From NCBI GenBank assembly GCA_016722045.1, contig JADKGY010000006.1:248001-312000 (forward strand): a stretch of 64,000 nucleotides of DNA, read 5' to 3'. Every line of letters starts with the position of its first letter. The stretch's first letter is position 1. Shown piece after piece: positions 44,703 through 53,125 of this stretch. A model generated the notes under the pieces. It worked only from the letters and a program-made list of their open reading frames with translations, did no database searches and was not told the origin of the DNA. The stretch comes from Candidatus Opimibacter skivensis (GTDB taxonomy: Bacteria; Bacteroidota; Bacteroidia; Chitinophagales; Saprospiraceae). The translations under genes and the position numbers were made by a program.

Positions 44703-46482
44703 ATGAAAACACCATTCTTACATATTATTTCCTTCCACCTGTTGACCATTGGTCTTTATTTCCCGTTGCTATAAAATCACAGCACTTGCTATCTCAAGTC
44801 GAAGTCCAGGGAGGCGCCTTTACCGACTGCTTTCAATATATGGTACACGATCCGGCAGAAAATTATTATGTAGGCGTAAGATATGGCACAAATAGAGACA
44901 GTATAATCGTGGGAAATACTTCTGTGCACGCACACCGTAAAGATTCCATGAATAATTTTCTTGGGCTTTCAGACTACTTTTTTTTAAAGTTTAATAAGAT
45001 GCACGAATTAACAGGGTCATTCGTGATAGATAATGCAGAACAAGTCAGGGATTTTTATAGCGATGGAACACATACATTGATAAGCATGACTTTATATGAC
45101 AGTGAGAGTGAAGACAGCCTCTATCCGATCACACTAGGGGGCGTTGAGGAAGTGGAAAGAGAAGGCAATAGAGGTAAAGGCATATTGGTTGTACTGGATG
45201 AAAATATGAATTTGGAAAAAGTCGTCATTCCATCCACTGGGGAATTAGGTCATGTGGCTGCGGATGGGGATTTTGCGTACTTGGAGCTCAGAATCCCAAA
45301 AAAATCGGCATTTATATTGATAGGATCAGATACCGTTTTCAATCAGCCTTATATAAATTTACCTACATATTTTGATGAGACTGTAGTGTTATGTAAATAT
45401 AATCTTATCACAGATGAAGTAGTATGGTGGAAAAGAATAGGTGAAAGGGGGGATGAAGAACTAGAGGAGATGGAATTAGATCCTGATAAAAACCTGGTGA
45501 TACGTGGTATAACTTCAAGTATTGATTTCTATTTTGATGACAGCACATATGTAGTTAATACATCTCCTCATAATCCTTTCATAGGGAAATATTCACCAGA
45601 TGGAAGATGGCTATTAGGAATTTTGAACCCTAACGAAGTCAATGAATATGTTTCTGATATGACCCTTGATCCTGAAGGGAATTTTTACATAGCAAGTGAA
45701 TATTATGGTCCTGCGTATGCCATTGGCGATACCGTACTGTACAATGAATTTATCGATGGCCAATATCAATATAAAGGGTTAGTTGTCAAATATGACGCAG
45801 TTGGGAATTTTGTTTGGGCGCATCAATCGCAGGGAAATTGTCAACAGACTTCTCTATTCTCTATTGCCTGGATGAAAAATCATCAAGTTGTGATCAGCGG
45901 ATATTTTATTGAAGGTGATTTACAGTTTGGAGAACAAGTCTATCATCAGGAAAATGGAACACATAATGAAAATGGATTTCTCTGGATATTGGATGCAGAA
46001 ACAGGAGCATATATCCAGCATGTCATGTCACAAGGTGTGCAAGGAAGAACATTCTACGACATGTATGTGGACAAAGACAATATTCTCAATATGTACCTTC
46101 AATTTGGAGGAACAGATACATTATTCAATGCGATTATTTCTAGTTACTTGCCTTTTGCAAGTGGATTTTTATTAAAAATTGCGCCTGATTTCATTTCTGC
46201 TCTTCCAGAATTAAATAGACTTTTGGATAACTTCAATATTTATCCAAATCCTTGAATCTGGGGATCGGTGTAAACATTACTTTCAATGACGTCTTATCAA
46301 CATCAGCATATTCATGTGTTGTATATGACCAATGTGGTCAAAAAGTATTAGAAAGAAGAGATATTGAGAATAAGTATGACAACGCATATCACCTCAATAC
46401 TTCCTCTCTTTTACCGGGACCTTATTGGGTGGTCCTTTATACTAAAAATCATCGTGAGATTGAATTAATTATCATCCAATAA
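44703..46482 (+). pseudogene. T9SS-sorted secreted protein, tandem copy 2, two frameshifts
   Basis: Very similar to the gene at 42861 over its whole length. The ATG at 44703 opens a homologous signal peptide (MKTPFLHIISFHLLTIG). A one-base loss near 44757-44770 then brings a stop at 44772, and the body continues in the next frame from about 44786 to 46255. A second one-base loss near 46250-46270 stops the frame at YPNP, the first motif of the sorting domain, whose remainder is intact in the third frame (to 46482). Restoring two bases gives 593 residues, the same length as copy 1. As sequenced, the body ORF lacks both signal peptide and sorting domain. Confidence 0.85.
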
Positions 46483-46619
46483 ACATTCATTTTCCCTACC
46501 GCACAAAACCAAAATTTTCTCTGGAATTCCTTTTAGTTGGCTTAGCGCTGAGAAACTCAACCTTAAATAAATGAAGCTAAAATCTGATAAGATGAGGCCT
46601 CGTCGCGAGCAGTTTTCCC

Positions 46620-46627
46620 TATCTTTG
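46620..46627 (+). promoter_or_regulatory. Candidate -7 element TATCTTTG
   Basis: TATCTTTG fits TAnnTTTG and lies 89 bases before the DUF433 gene. No clear -33 TTG is found at the right distance, so support is moderate. Confidence 0.4.
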
Positions 46628-46715
46628 TATTAAATGAATGCTGAATAAGACTTCTTGTTTGCGAAATACTTTCTAAACTACGTAATAGTTTAAACCTTTT
46701 AATCAAATTGCGAAT

Positions 46716-46937
46716 ATGAACTATCAGGAATATATAGAGATCAGAGCTGATAAGCGATTTGGAAAGCCTTGTATCATTGGTACAAGAATATCTGTTTATG
46801 ACATATTAAATTGGCTATCCAATGGAATGACCAAGGAGGAGATTCTGGAAGATTTTGAAGAGTTAAATGAACAAATGATAAATGCGTGTCTTGCATTTGC
46901 GGCTGATAAGGAGCACAAATTAAGAATAGCCTCTTGA
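46716..46937 (+). CDS. DUF433 antitoxin-like protein, apparently orphan
   Basis: 73 residues. The DUF433 pattern is complete: YIEIRADKRFGKPCIIGTRISVYDILNWLSNGMTKEEILEDFEELNEQMINACLAFAADKEH. This small winged-helix family is the antitoxin or DNA-binding partner of DUF5615 PIN-like toxins, normally encoded directly downstream. Here the next 100 bases carry no such toxin, so the partner seems to have been lost. Confidence 0.88.
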   Translation: MNYQEYIEIRADKRFGKPCIIGTRISVYDILNWLSNGMTKEEILEDFEELNEQMINACLAFAADKEHKLRIAS

Positions 46938-47001
46938 AACTGCCTTGGTCGTTGCTATCACGCATCAAATAGAATTCCCTGAAATAATGTAATTTTTTAC
47001 T

Positions 47002-47021
47002 TATCTTTGACGTTAGTAACG
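47002..47021 (+). promoter_or_regulatory. Promoter and candidate operator of the HigBA locus
   Basis: TATCTTTG (47002-47009) is a good -7 element 27 bases before the toxin start. It is followed directly by the palindrome CGTTA-G-TAACG (47011-47021), well placed for autorepression by the antitoxin. Confidence 0.55.
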
Positions 47022-47035
47022 TTACACATGCGTAA

Positions 47036-47316
47036 ATGATAAAATCCTTTGGTGATCATGAAGCAGAAAAATTTGGCATGGAAACAGGTCAGGCAAGTTG
47101 CCTACATCCATCCAACAGATAGCGAGGAGAAAGCTCAGGATGTTAAACAATGCACAGGACCTAAACGATATTAGAGTTCCCCCGGCAAATCACCTGGAAA
47201 AACTTTCAGGAAAACTAATTGGATTTCACAGCATAAGGATCAACCAGCAGTGGAGGATCATTTTTAACTGGAAAGATGGCCATTCCAATAATGTAAAGAT
47301 TCTGGATTACCACTAA
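47036..47316 (+). CDS. higB: HigB/RelE-family toxin, with one apparent frameshift
   Basis: The ATG at 47036 starts MIKSFGDHEAEK, the normal HigB opening, but the frame stops after 29 codons. Adding one A to the A5 run at 47067-47071 restores EKIWHGNRSGKLPTSIQQ and joins the second ORF (ARRKLRMLNNAQDLNDIRVPPANHLEKL ... IRINQQWRIIFNWKDG ... ILDYH), giving 93 residues, the family length. HigB toxins are ribosome-dependent mRNA nucleases. As sequenced the toxin is not made in full. The antitoxin gene follows after 11 bases and is intact. Confidence 0.85.
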
Positions 47317-47327
47317 ACTGCATAAGC

Positions 47328-47627
47328 ATGACTAAACTGAAAAATATTCATCCTGGTGAAGTGCTCAAAGAAGAGTTTCTTGAACCGCATGGTATAACGG
47401 CATATCGGCTGTCTAAGGATACGTTTATTCCACAAACACGCATCAGTGAAATACTCAAAGGTAAAAGAAGGATCACTGCCGACTCAGCATTGCGATTCGC
47501 TAAGTATTTTGGCACTTCCGCTAAATTTTGGCTTGGCCTACAGGATGATTACGATTTAGAAGAGGAAGGGATGAATAAGAAAAGTGAGTTAACTGAAATT
47601 CAAAAGATTAATACCAACGCAGCATAA
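47328..47627 (+). CDS. higA: HigA-family antitoxin (HTH, Xre type)
   Basis: 99 residues. IHPGEVLKEEFLEPHGITAYRLSKDTFIPQTRISEILKGKRRITADSALRFAKYFGTSAKFWLGLQ is the standard HigA/VapI sequence, with the HTH at about 22-60. The toxin-first gene order is the usual HigBA arrangement. It neutralises HigB and represses the locus, probably through the CGTTAGTAACG palindrome. Confidence 0.94.
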   Translation: MTKLKNIHPGEVLKEEFLEPHGITAYRLSKDTFIPQTRISEILKGKRRITADSALRFAKYFGTSAKFWLGLQDDYDLEEEGMNKKSELTEIQKINTNAA

Positions 47628-47642
47628 AACAGGGTGTCCACA

Positions 47643-47754
47643 CCACTAGTTGAAACTAGTGGGAATTCAATAGAACAAATTAATCCCAGTCCATTAGTTA
47701 AAACTATTCGAAATTCAAAAAACGATTTGAATTGCCGCCACTTTTAAGTGGCGG
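47643..47754. repeat. Dispersed hairpin pair CCACTAGTT / CCGCCACTT
   Basis: CCACTAGTT-GA-AACTAGTGG (47643-47662), a degenerate copy (about 47688-47710, CCATTAGTTAAAACTATTCG), and CCGCCACTT-TT-AAGTGGCGG (47735-47754), joined by GAATTCAA-like linkers. They fill the spacer between higA and mqnC. Confidence 0.8.
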
Positions 47755-47829
47755 AATAAAAATTTGCTCCTGCAAGTTTCCCATCCAATAACCAACTTCT
47801 GATCCACTATCTTTGTTCATACTCTGCTT

Positions 47830-48969
47830 ATGATAAAAGAACTCCTTTCCAAAGCCCTCAACAGAGAGTTTCTCACCGCCGAAGAAGGCCTCCATCTCTT
47901 CGAGCATGCGCCAACCTCCTCCCTGATGTATGTCGGGCATCAGCTGCGGAAGGAGATCGTCCCGGGCAATAAAGTCACCTGGATCATCGACCGCAACTCG
48001 AACACCACCAATGTCTGCGTCGCCAATTGCAAATTCTGCAACTTTTACCGCAGACCAGGCCATGCAGAGTCTTATGTCACTACTATCGAAGAGTATCGGG
48101 TCAAAATCGAAGAAACCTTCAAATTAGGCGGCGAACAGCTCCTGCTTCAGGGAGGTCATCATCCCGATCTCGGACTTTCATTCTATGTCAATCTCTTTCG
48201 CCAGTTAAAAAAAGAATATCCGCAACTTAAGCTACATGCCTTAGGCCCACCGGAGATAGCCCATATCTGCCATCTTGAAGAGATGAGTCATGACGCCGTA
48301 CTTAGAGAACTTCATGCAGCAGGATTAGATTCATTGCCAGGTGCAGGTGCAGAAATTCTCAATGACAGGGTCAGAAGATTAATTTCAAAAGGAAAATGCG
48401 GCGCACAGGAATGGCTCGATATCATGCGCGCAGCTCATCGCATCGGACTGACTACTTCAGCCACAATGATGTTCGGTCATATCGAGACATTGATGGAAAG
48501 AATGGAACATCTTGTAGATATCCGAAAAGTTCAATCGCAAAAACCAGAAGGTGCTGTTGGCTTCCTTGCGTTTATTCCATGGCCATTTATGGATGACGGC
48601 ACATTGCTCAAAAAATTAAAACGCGCACGCAATCAATGCACCGCTGATGAATACATCCGTATGATCGCGATCAGTCGCATCATGCTTCCCAATATCAAAC
48701 ACATACAAGCTTCCTGGCTCACCGTCGGAAAACAAACAGCACAAGTCTGTCTTCACTCCGGCGTTGATGATATGGGCAGCATCATGATCGAAGAAAATGT
48801 CGTCTCCGCCGCCGGTGCTCCATTCCGTTTTACAGCAGATGGCATCCAACAAGCAATTCGTGATGCAGGATACACACCACAACTGAGAGACCAGCAATAT
48901 CGTGAGCGAGCTGTTCCTGAAAATATACAGCAACAAGTGCTCAATCAGGCCACAATGATCATTGATTGA
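47830..48969 (+). CDS. mqnC: Cyclic dehypoxanthine futalosine synthase MqnC
   Basis: 379 residues, radical SAM. CVANCKFC (Cys63, Cys67, Cys70) binds the 4Fe-4S cluster. NTTNVCVANCKFCNFYRRPG, LLQGGHHPDLGLSFYVNLFRQLK, LPGAGAEILNDRVRRLISKGKC and FIPWPF are characteristic of MqnC. It cyclises dehypoxanthine futalosine in the futalosine route to menaquinone, the quinone that would feed the nos pathway here. The stop overlaps the next start (TGATG), so it is coupled to the phosphorylase gene. Confidence 0.95.
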   Translation: MIKELLSKALNREFLTAEEGLHLFEHAPTSSLMYVGHQLRKEIVPGNKVTWIIDRNSNTTNVCVANCKFCNFYRRPGHAESYVTTIEEYRVKIEETFKLGGEQLLLQGGHHPDLGLSFYVNLFRQLKKEYPQLKLHALGPPEIAHICHLEEMSHDAVLRELHAAGLDSLPGAGAEILNDRVRRLISKGKCGAQEWLDIMRAAHRIGLTTSATMMFGHIETLMERMEHLVDIRKVQSQKPEGAVGFLAFIPWPFMDDGTLLKKLKRARNQCTADEYIRMIAISRIMLPNIKHIQASWLTVGKQTAQVCLHSGVDDMGSIMIEENVVSAAGAPFRFTADGIQQAIRDAGYTPQLRDQQYRERAVPENIQQQVLNQATMIID

Positions 48970-49805
48970 TGGATCTGCACAGAGAAGAATTTAAAAAAGT
49001 ACAGGAGGCATCACACTGGATCAAGAGCAGCATGCCCTTTATTCCAAAAGCTTCCATCATCCTGGGCACAGGCATGAGCAGTTGGCTCGATGAATTAAAT
49101 ATCATTGAAGAGTTTAAGATCAAGGATGTCCCGCACATGGTGCCACCTACTGTTGAGACACATCAGGGACGGATTTGTTTTACTATGATCAATGAAGTAC
49201 CGACGATCATCCTTGCTGGACGATTACATTATTACGAAGGACACCCGATGAGTGTTGTCGTCAGACCTGTGCGTATTCTGTACACTTTAGGTGCACGTCA
49301 TCTTTTATTGACGAATGCATCGGGTGGATTAAATCCAGAATTTGAATCAGGCGATATTGTCGCGATACGTGATCACATCAATCTTGTCACCGAACATCCA
49401 TTGCGCGGACCTAATGATGATCGATGGGGCCCAAGATTTCCGGATATGAAATATGCATACGATCCTGATTGGTTAGCCTACGCAAAAGAAAAAGGTGAAT
49501 CATTAGGAATCAATATTAAATCCGGAGTATACGCCGGTCTACCAGGCCCAAGTTTAGAGACACCTGCAGAATATCAATACCTGTATCGTATCGGCGCAGA
49601 TCTAGTCGGTATGTCCACAGTGCCGGAAGTGATCACCGCACGACATTTAGGTATGAAAGTATTAGCACTTTCGATTGTCACAAATGTTTGTTATCCGCCT
49701 GAAAGAATAAAAGTGACTACAGTAGAAGATGTGATTGGCATGGTGGAGAAGAAGGCTATTGCTGTTGGCAATCTCATTCAAGAGGTTGTGAGTTATATTA
49801 AATAA
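48969..49805 (+). CDS. Purine nucleoside phosphorylase (trimeric class)
   Basis: 278 residues from the ATG at 48969, overlapping the mqnC stop; a TTG at 48966 is also in frame. Phosphate- and purine-site motifs of the PNP/MTAP family are present: ILGTGMSSWLDEL, GRLHYYEGHPMSVVVRPVRIL, LLTNASGGLNPEFESGDIV, the glutamate in AGLPGPSLETPAE, and GMSTVPEVITARHLGM. Asn in LSIVTNVCYP rather than Asp points to 6-oxopurine nucleosides, not methylthioadenosine. It probably salvages inosine/guanosine, or a purine product linked to the futalosine pathway. Confidence 0.92.
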   Translation: MDLHREEFKKVQEASHWIKSSMPFIPKASIILGTGMSSWLDELNIIEEFKIKDVPHMVPPTVETHQGRICFTMINEVPTIILAGRLHYYEGHPMSVVVRPVRILYTLGARHLLLTNASGGLNPEFESGDIVAIRDHINLVTEHPLRGPNDDRWGPRFPDMKYAYDPDWLAYAKEKGESLGINIKSGVYAGLPGPSLETPAEYQYLYRIGADLVGMSTVPEVITARHLGMKVLALSIVTNVCYPPERIKVTTVEDVIGMVEKKAIAVGNLIQEVVSYIK

Positions 49806-50194
49806 TGAGGCTCGCCATAGACATTGATTAAAAAAAGAGGACGCAGACGGTTACTGAGCTGTGGCACATGGATGAGTAGAGCAGGTCGAAGTATTTATTA
49901 AGAAAAATTAAGATTTATTAGGATTTGACTTCCATTTTCAATAAAAAAAATTGTGACTACGGTTGGCGTAGTATTTACTATGTCCGAGTGTCAGCAAAAC
50001 TCTGTTTTGCGAAAAATTCATTTAGTAATGTTTCAAGTGCAATACACGCAAAACAGAGTTTTGCTGACGCGCAAGCGTAAGCACAGCTTACGCTTAACAA
50101 TTTATATTTTTTAATGCAAGCTTCGCTAGCATTAAAAAAACATTTCAGCTTTTCCGCCTATTCTGCCTCTTCCGCCTCTTCTGCCCCTTTTTTT
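49806..50194. repeat. Intergenic cluster of dispersed elements, composite copies B and D
   Basis: No gene. It contains a GTTACTGAGCTGTGGCACATGG...CAGGTCGAAG copy (49853-49894); hairpin GCAAAAC-TCT-GTTTTGC (49994-50010, copy D); and, reversed, copy B with GCAAAAC-AGA-GTTTTGC (50048-50064), AAGCGTAAGC-ACA-GCTTACGCTT (50073-50095) and TTTTTTAATGC...GCATTAAAAAA enclosing AGC-TTC-GCT (50107-50139). TCTTCCGCC-type short repeats follow to the stop of the next gene. Confidence 0.78.
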
Positions 50195-50899
50195 TTAATC
50201 CGTATATATCACCTTGTGCCAAAACCTAAATCCAACCCTCGCCTCAAATACTACATTGGTCAATTTAGTCTCAGGCAATATAACTGGTGATCCATCTTCA
50301 TAATTATATCCAGTATCCTGCGGAGGAATAAACATTTGTTCAGACAAATCAGGAGAAACACCCAATTCAACGACTACACTTACCAATTCACTCAATGGCA
50401 ATTCTATTCCACCATTGACATCCACTCCATACGTGATTTTATTTTGGGCTCCTGTAAGTCCTGCAAACAGATATCCGAATTTTGCTTTGACATTATAATC
50501 TCCGCGCAGACCAAAGCCATAAGAGAAATGTTTCGCTCCGAATTCCCGACGTTGCTTTACACCGATACTTAAAGACAGATTATGAAACTCCATGGCATAT
50601 GAACTACCCGGATGCTCGATATTGTCCGTATCATAGTATCGCTGCACATTGACCGCACTTCCTTTGACATGATATCCAAGTCGGGCATACAACGAATTCG
50701 GACTAATCTCGCTGGAAGATTCCAGGAAAACAAGCGCATGATAGCGAAGGAATGGTTCTTTCGAAAATCCATTCAATTTCTGATTACTCAGTGAAGGTCC
50801 GGCCATGAAGCCAAACACGCTACCCTGCCCTACGACCGATGAAACAATCGCCATGCCTGCGAGGATGATCAGGACCAGTATTTTAATTTTCGTATTCAT
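50195..50899 (-). CDS. Predicted outer-membrane beta-barrel protein
   Basis: 234 residues. The signal peptide is about MNTKIKILVLIILAGMAIVSSVVG. The mature chain starts SVFGFMAGPSLSNQK and has regular amphipathic strands (YARLGYHVKGSAVNV, LSLSIGVKQRREFG, FSYGFGLRGDYNVKAKFGYLFAGL, VVVELGVSPDLS, VVFEARVGFRFW), as in the PorT/OmpW-like Bacteroidota barrels. It overlaps the glucosaminidase gene by four bases, so the two are probably co-transcribed. Confidence 0.8.
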   Translation of the reverse strand: MNTKIKILVLIILAGMAIVSSVVGQGSVFGFMAGPSLSNQKLNGFSKEPFLRYHALVFLESSSEISPNSLYARLGYHVKGSAVNVQRYYDTDNIEHPGSSYAMEFHNLSLSIGVKQRREFGAKHFSYGFGLRGDYNVKAKFGYLFAGLTGAQNKITYGVDVNGGIELPLSELVSVVVELGVSPDLSEQMFIPPQDTGYNYEDGSPVILPETKLTNVVFEARVGFRFWHKVIYTD

Positions 50900-52174
50900 C
50901 GCACCACGAGCTTTTGACCGATTGATAATGTATCAACGGATAAGTTATTCATTTTTTTGAGTTCTTCCACCGACATTCCGTATGATCTTGCTATCCCATA
51001 CAGCGTATCTCCTTTCGAAACTGTATGTGCAGGAATCAATTCTACCGGTTTTGGTGAAGTTATCACCACTGTATCCATTTTAGATTGCAGTACAGGTGAT
51101 GCCACAGGAGTAGTAACAGGTTTAGCCACGGGAGTAGTAACAGGTTTAGTTGTTTTTACAACATTCGCAGGATGTGATGTTGTAACAGCAACATCTGAAT
51201 TTTTCTTAACCACAGGGACTGCATAAGGATCAACTAATTTAAGTGCAGTTTTAATTTTTCCTTTCAATAAAATTTTTTGATTCGCCATAGGCGTTTCGTT
51301 ACTCGCCAGACCATTACGTTTTTGTAAAGCACTCAATTTGATTCCATATTGTTGTGAAACAGACACCAGGTTCTCGTCTGCTTTGAGCGTATGATATTTC
51401 TGATGGCCTTTGTATTGATTTCGTTTAGGCTGAAGATATACGCGGCTACCAGGAGTGAGAAGTTGCTCTTCATCCCGGATATCATCATTATACTTTACGA
51501 TCTGTTTTGCTCTGAGATCAACCTGGGCGGCTAAGGAATTGGGGCTATCTGCTTTACCTGCAATGATATATTTGATGTCATTGTAATATCGGACCGGACG
51601 ATAAGATTTTAAATCTTTTGTACCGACTATTGAACCACCATCATATGTTTCAGTATCCAATTCAGCCAGGTCATATTTTTCAATAATATCAATCAGGCGG
51701 TCAGCATATTTCGGATCAGTAGCATATCCTGCCTTTGATAATCCTTTTGCCCATGCTTTATAATCCGTTGGTTTGAGATCAAATAAGAAACCATAACGGT
51801 TTGCTTTCGCAGGGTCCGTCAGAAAATCGGAGTGCGCGACGTGCGAATCGTAGACAGACGAAAATTCCCTGAAACAGGATTTTACCAGCTTTCCATCTTC
51901 ATAGTCATCATCTTCTTTTTTTAAAACATTTGCCATTCCAGTCACTTCCGCATTTGATGCCAAAATGATTGTTGGCTTTGCAGGCGAGATCACTTTTTCC
52001 GCAGCTGGATTCCAGAATACCCTGGGCCAATTTAATGCTCGCAGGAATACCTGTACGGGACATTTCCTCTATAGCAATGCTCTTATAGAGGTTGATGTAA
52101 CCTGAATAATCCTGACAAAAGCTTAACCGGCAGATGATAAACAGTCCACCCACCAATATCCATTTTTGAATCAT
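50896..52174 (-). CDS. LysM glucosaminidase (peptidoglycan hydrolase), with one apparent frameshift
   Basis: The N-terminal ORF (52174-51908) has a signal peptide and the start of a GH73-like domain (GIPASIKLAQGILESSCGKSDLACKANNHFGIKC, catalytic Glu in ILESS). It breaks at a T7 run (51916-51922 on the plus strand). Removing one base joins KCFKKEDDDYEDGKLVKSCFREF of the second frame and gives 425 residues. Next come the rest of the glucosaminidase domain (RYGFLFDLKPTDYKAWAKGLSKAGYATDPKYADRLI) and two LysM motifs (YHTLKADENLVSVSQQYGI; AHTVSKGDTLYGIARSYGM). It should cleave peptidoglycan in the periplasm. Confidence 0.9.
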
Positions 52175-52522
52175 TTGGCCAAATTGTAATGTTGATCGAA
52201 CATATTATACCTTAGTTTAATATCAAATTTCGAGCCAGATTTTGCTTTCAGCAATCATTTTGAACCCGAAAACTGATGTCAAAGTCCCATATATGCGACT
52301 GAAATCACAGTGTGGCACACTTAGGTGTGCCACACCTAAGTGTGCCACACTGTCTCAAGGTGCTGTCTTTCAGTTTATTACCATACTTATGCACAATTAT
52401 TTTTGATTCCGGTTTTTTACACTTTTTTCTCAACCAATAATTACCCTAACTTGCCAGACTTAACGCAATACAGATCCCTCCTTATTCTGCGTTTACATCG
52501 TTAACCATCAAATTTCTTGCAA
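52175..52522. other. Divergent promoter region with a long inverted repeat
   Basis: No gene. Between the divergent glucosaminidase and DUF937 genes lies a 47-bp perfect inverted repeat (52307-52353, separate entry). Otherwise only AT-rich sequence is seen, where both promoters must lie. Confidence 0.6.
52307..52353. repeat. 47-bp perfect inverted repeat built from three GTGTG(G/C)CACAC units
   Basis: Two 23-base arms around a single C at 52330. The sequence reads as three GTGTGSCACAC half-palindromes separated by TTAG and CTAA. It lies between divergently transcribed genes, so a terminator role is unlikely; an operator or structure-forming repeat is possible. Confidence 0.85.
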
Positions 52523-53125
52523 ATGAACCTCATTGAACTCCTTCAGGGTCACCTGGACCAAAATCTCATCGGACAGCTTACTAATCACATTGGTGCCGAT
52601 TCACCCGCGCAAACCGAGGCCGCAGCTTCAGGAATTATCTCCACACTGATGGCCCAATTGTCCAAAAATGCGGCAACGCCTGAAGGTGCAAACTCGCTTG
52701 TCAATGCTCTGGATCGGGATCACGATGGGAGTATATTAAATGACATATCAGGATACCTGATGGGCGATAAACAAACTGATAATACAAGCACATTGGATGG
52801 TGCCGGAATACTTGGTCATATACTCGGAGGCAATCAATCCAATGTAGCCGACATGCTTGGAAAAATGACCGGATTGGATCAATCCCAGATAGGAAAACTT
52901 ATGATCTCGCTTGCGCCTATGGTCCTGGCTGCAATCGGTAAAACAAAAAATCAGCAGGGCCTTGACAGCACCAACATCGGTGACTTATTATCGGGTACTG
53001 TCAAATCACAAGTGAACGAACACCAGGAAATGGATCTCCTGCACAGATTTCTTGATGCTGATGGCGACGGCAGTGTCATGGATGATCTGGCTAACATCGG
53101 AATGAAATTATTCTCACGTAAATAA
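52523..53125 (+). CDS. DUF937 protein with EF-hand-like loops
   Basis: 200 residues from the ATG at 52523. The DUF937/YidB-like helical region covers LIELLQGHLDQNLIGQLTNHIGADSPAQTEAAASGIISTLMAQLSK and GILGHILGGNQSNVADMLGKMTGLDQSQIGKLMISLAPMVLAAIGK. Two calcium-loop-like sequences are inserted: DRDHDGSILND (mid-protein) and DADGDGSVMDDL (near the end), both DxDxDGxxxxD. No signal peptide, so probably cytoplasmic. Function unknown. The stop overlaps the next start (TAATG). Confidence 0.85.
   Translation: MNLIELLQGHLDQNLIGQLTNHIGADSPAQTEAAASGIISTLMAQLSKNAATPEGANSLVNALDRDHDGSILNDISGYLMGDKQTDNTSTLDGAGILGHILGGNQSNVADMLGKMTGLDQSQIGKLMISLAPMVLAAIGKTKNQQGLDSTNIGDLLSGTVKSQVNEHQEMDLLHRFLDADGDGSVMDDLANIGMKLFSRK

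Noticed and set aside
49806..50194. An insertion sequence remnant
   Set aside because: No transposase fragment or long terminal inverted repeat; the content is explained by dispersed hairpin elements.
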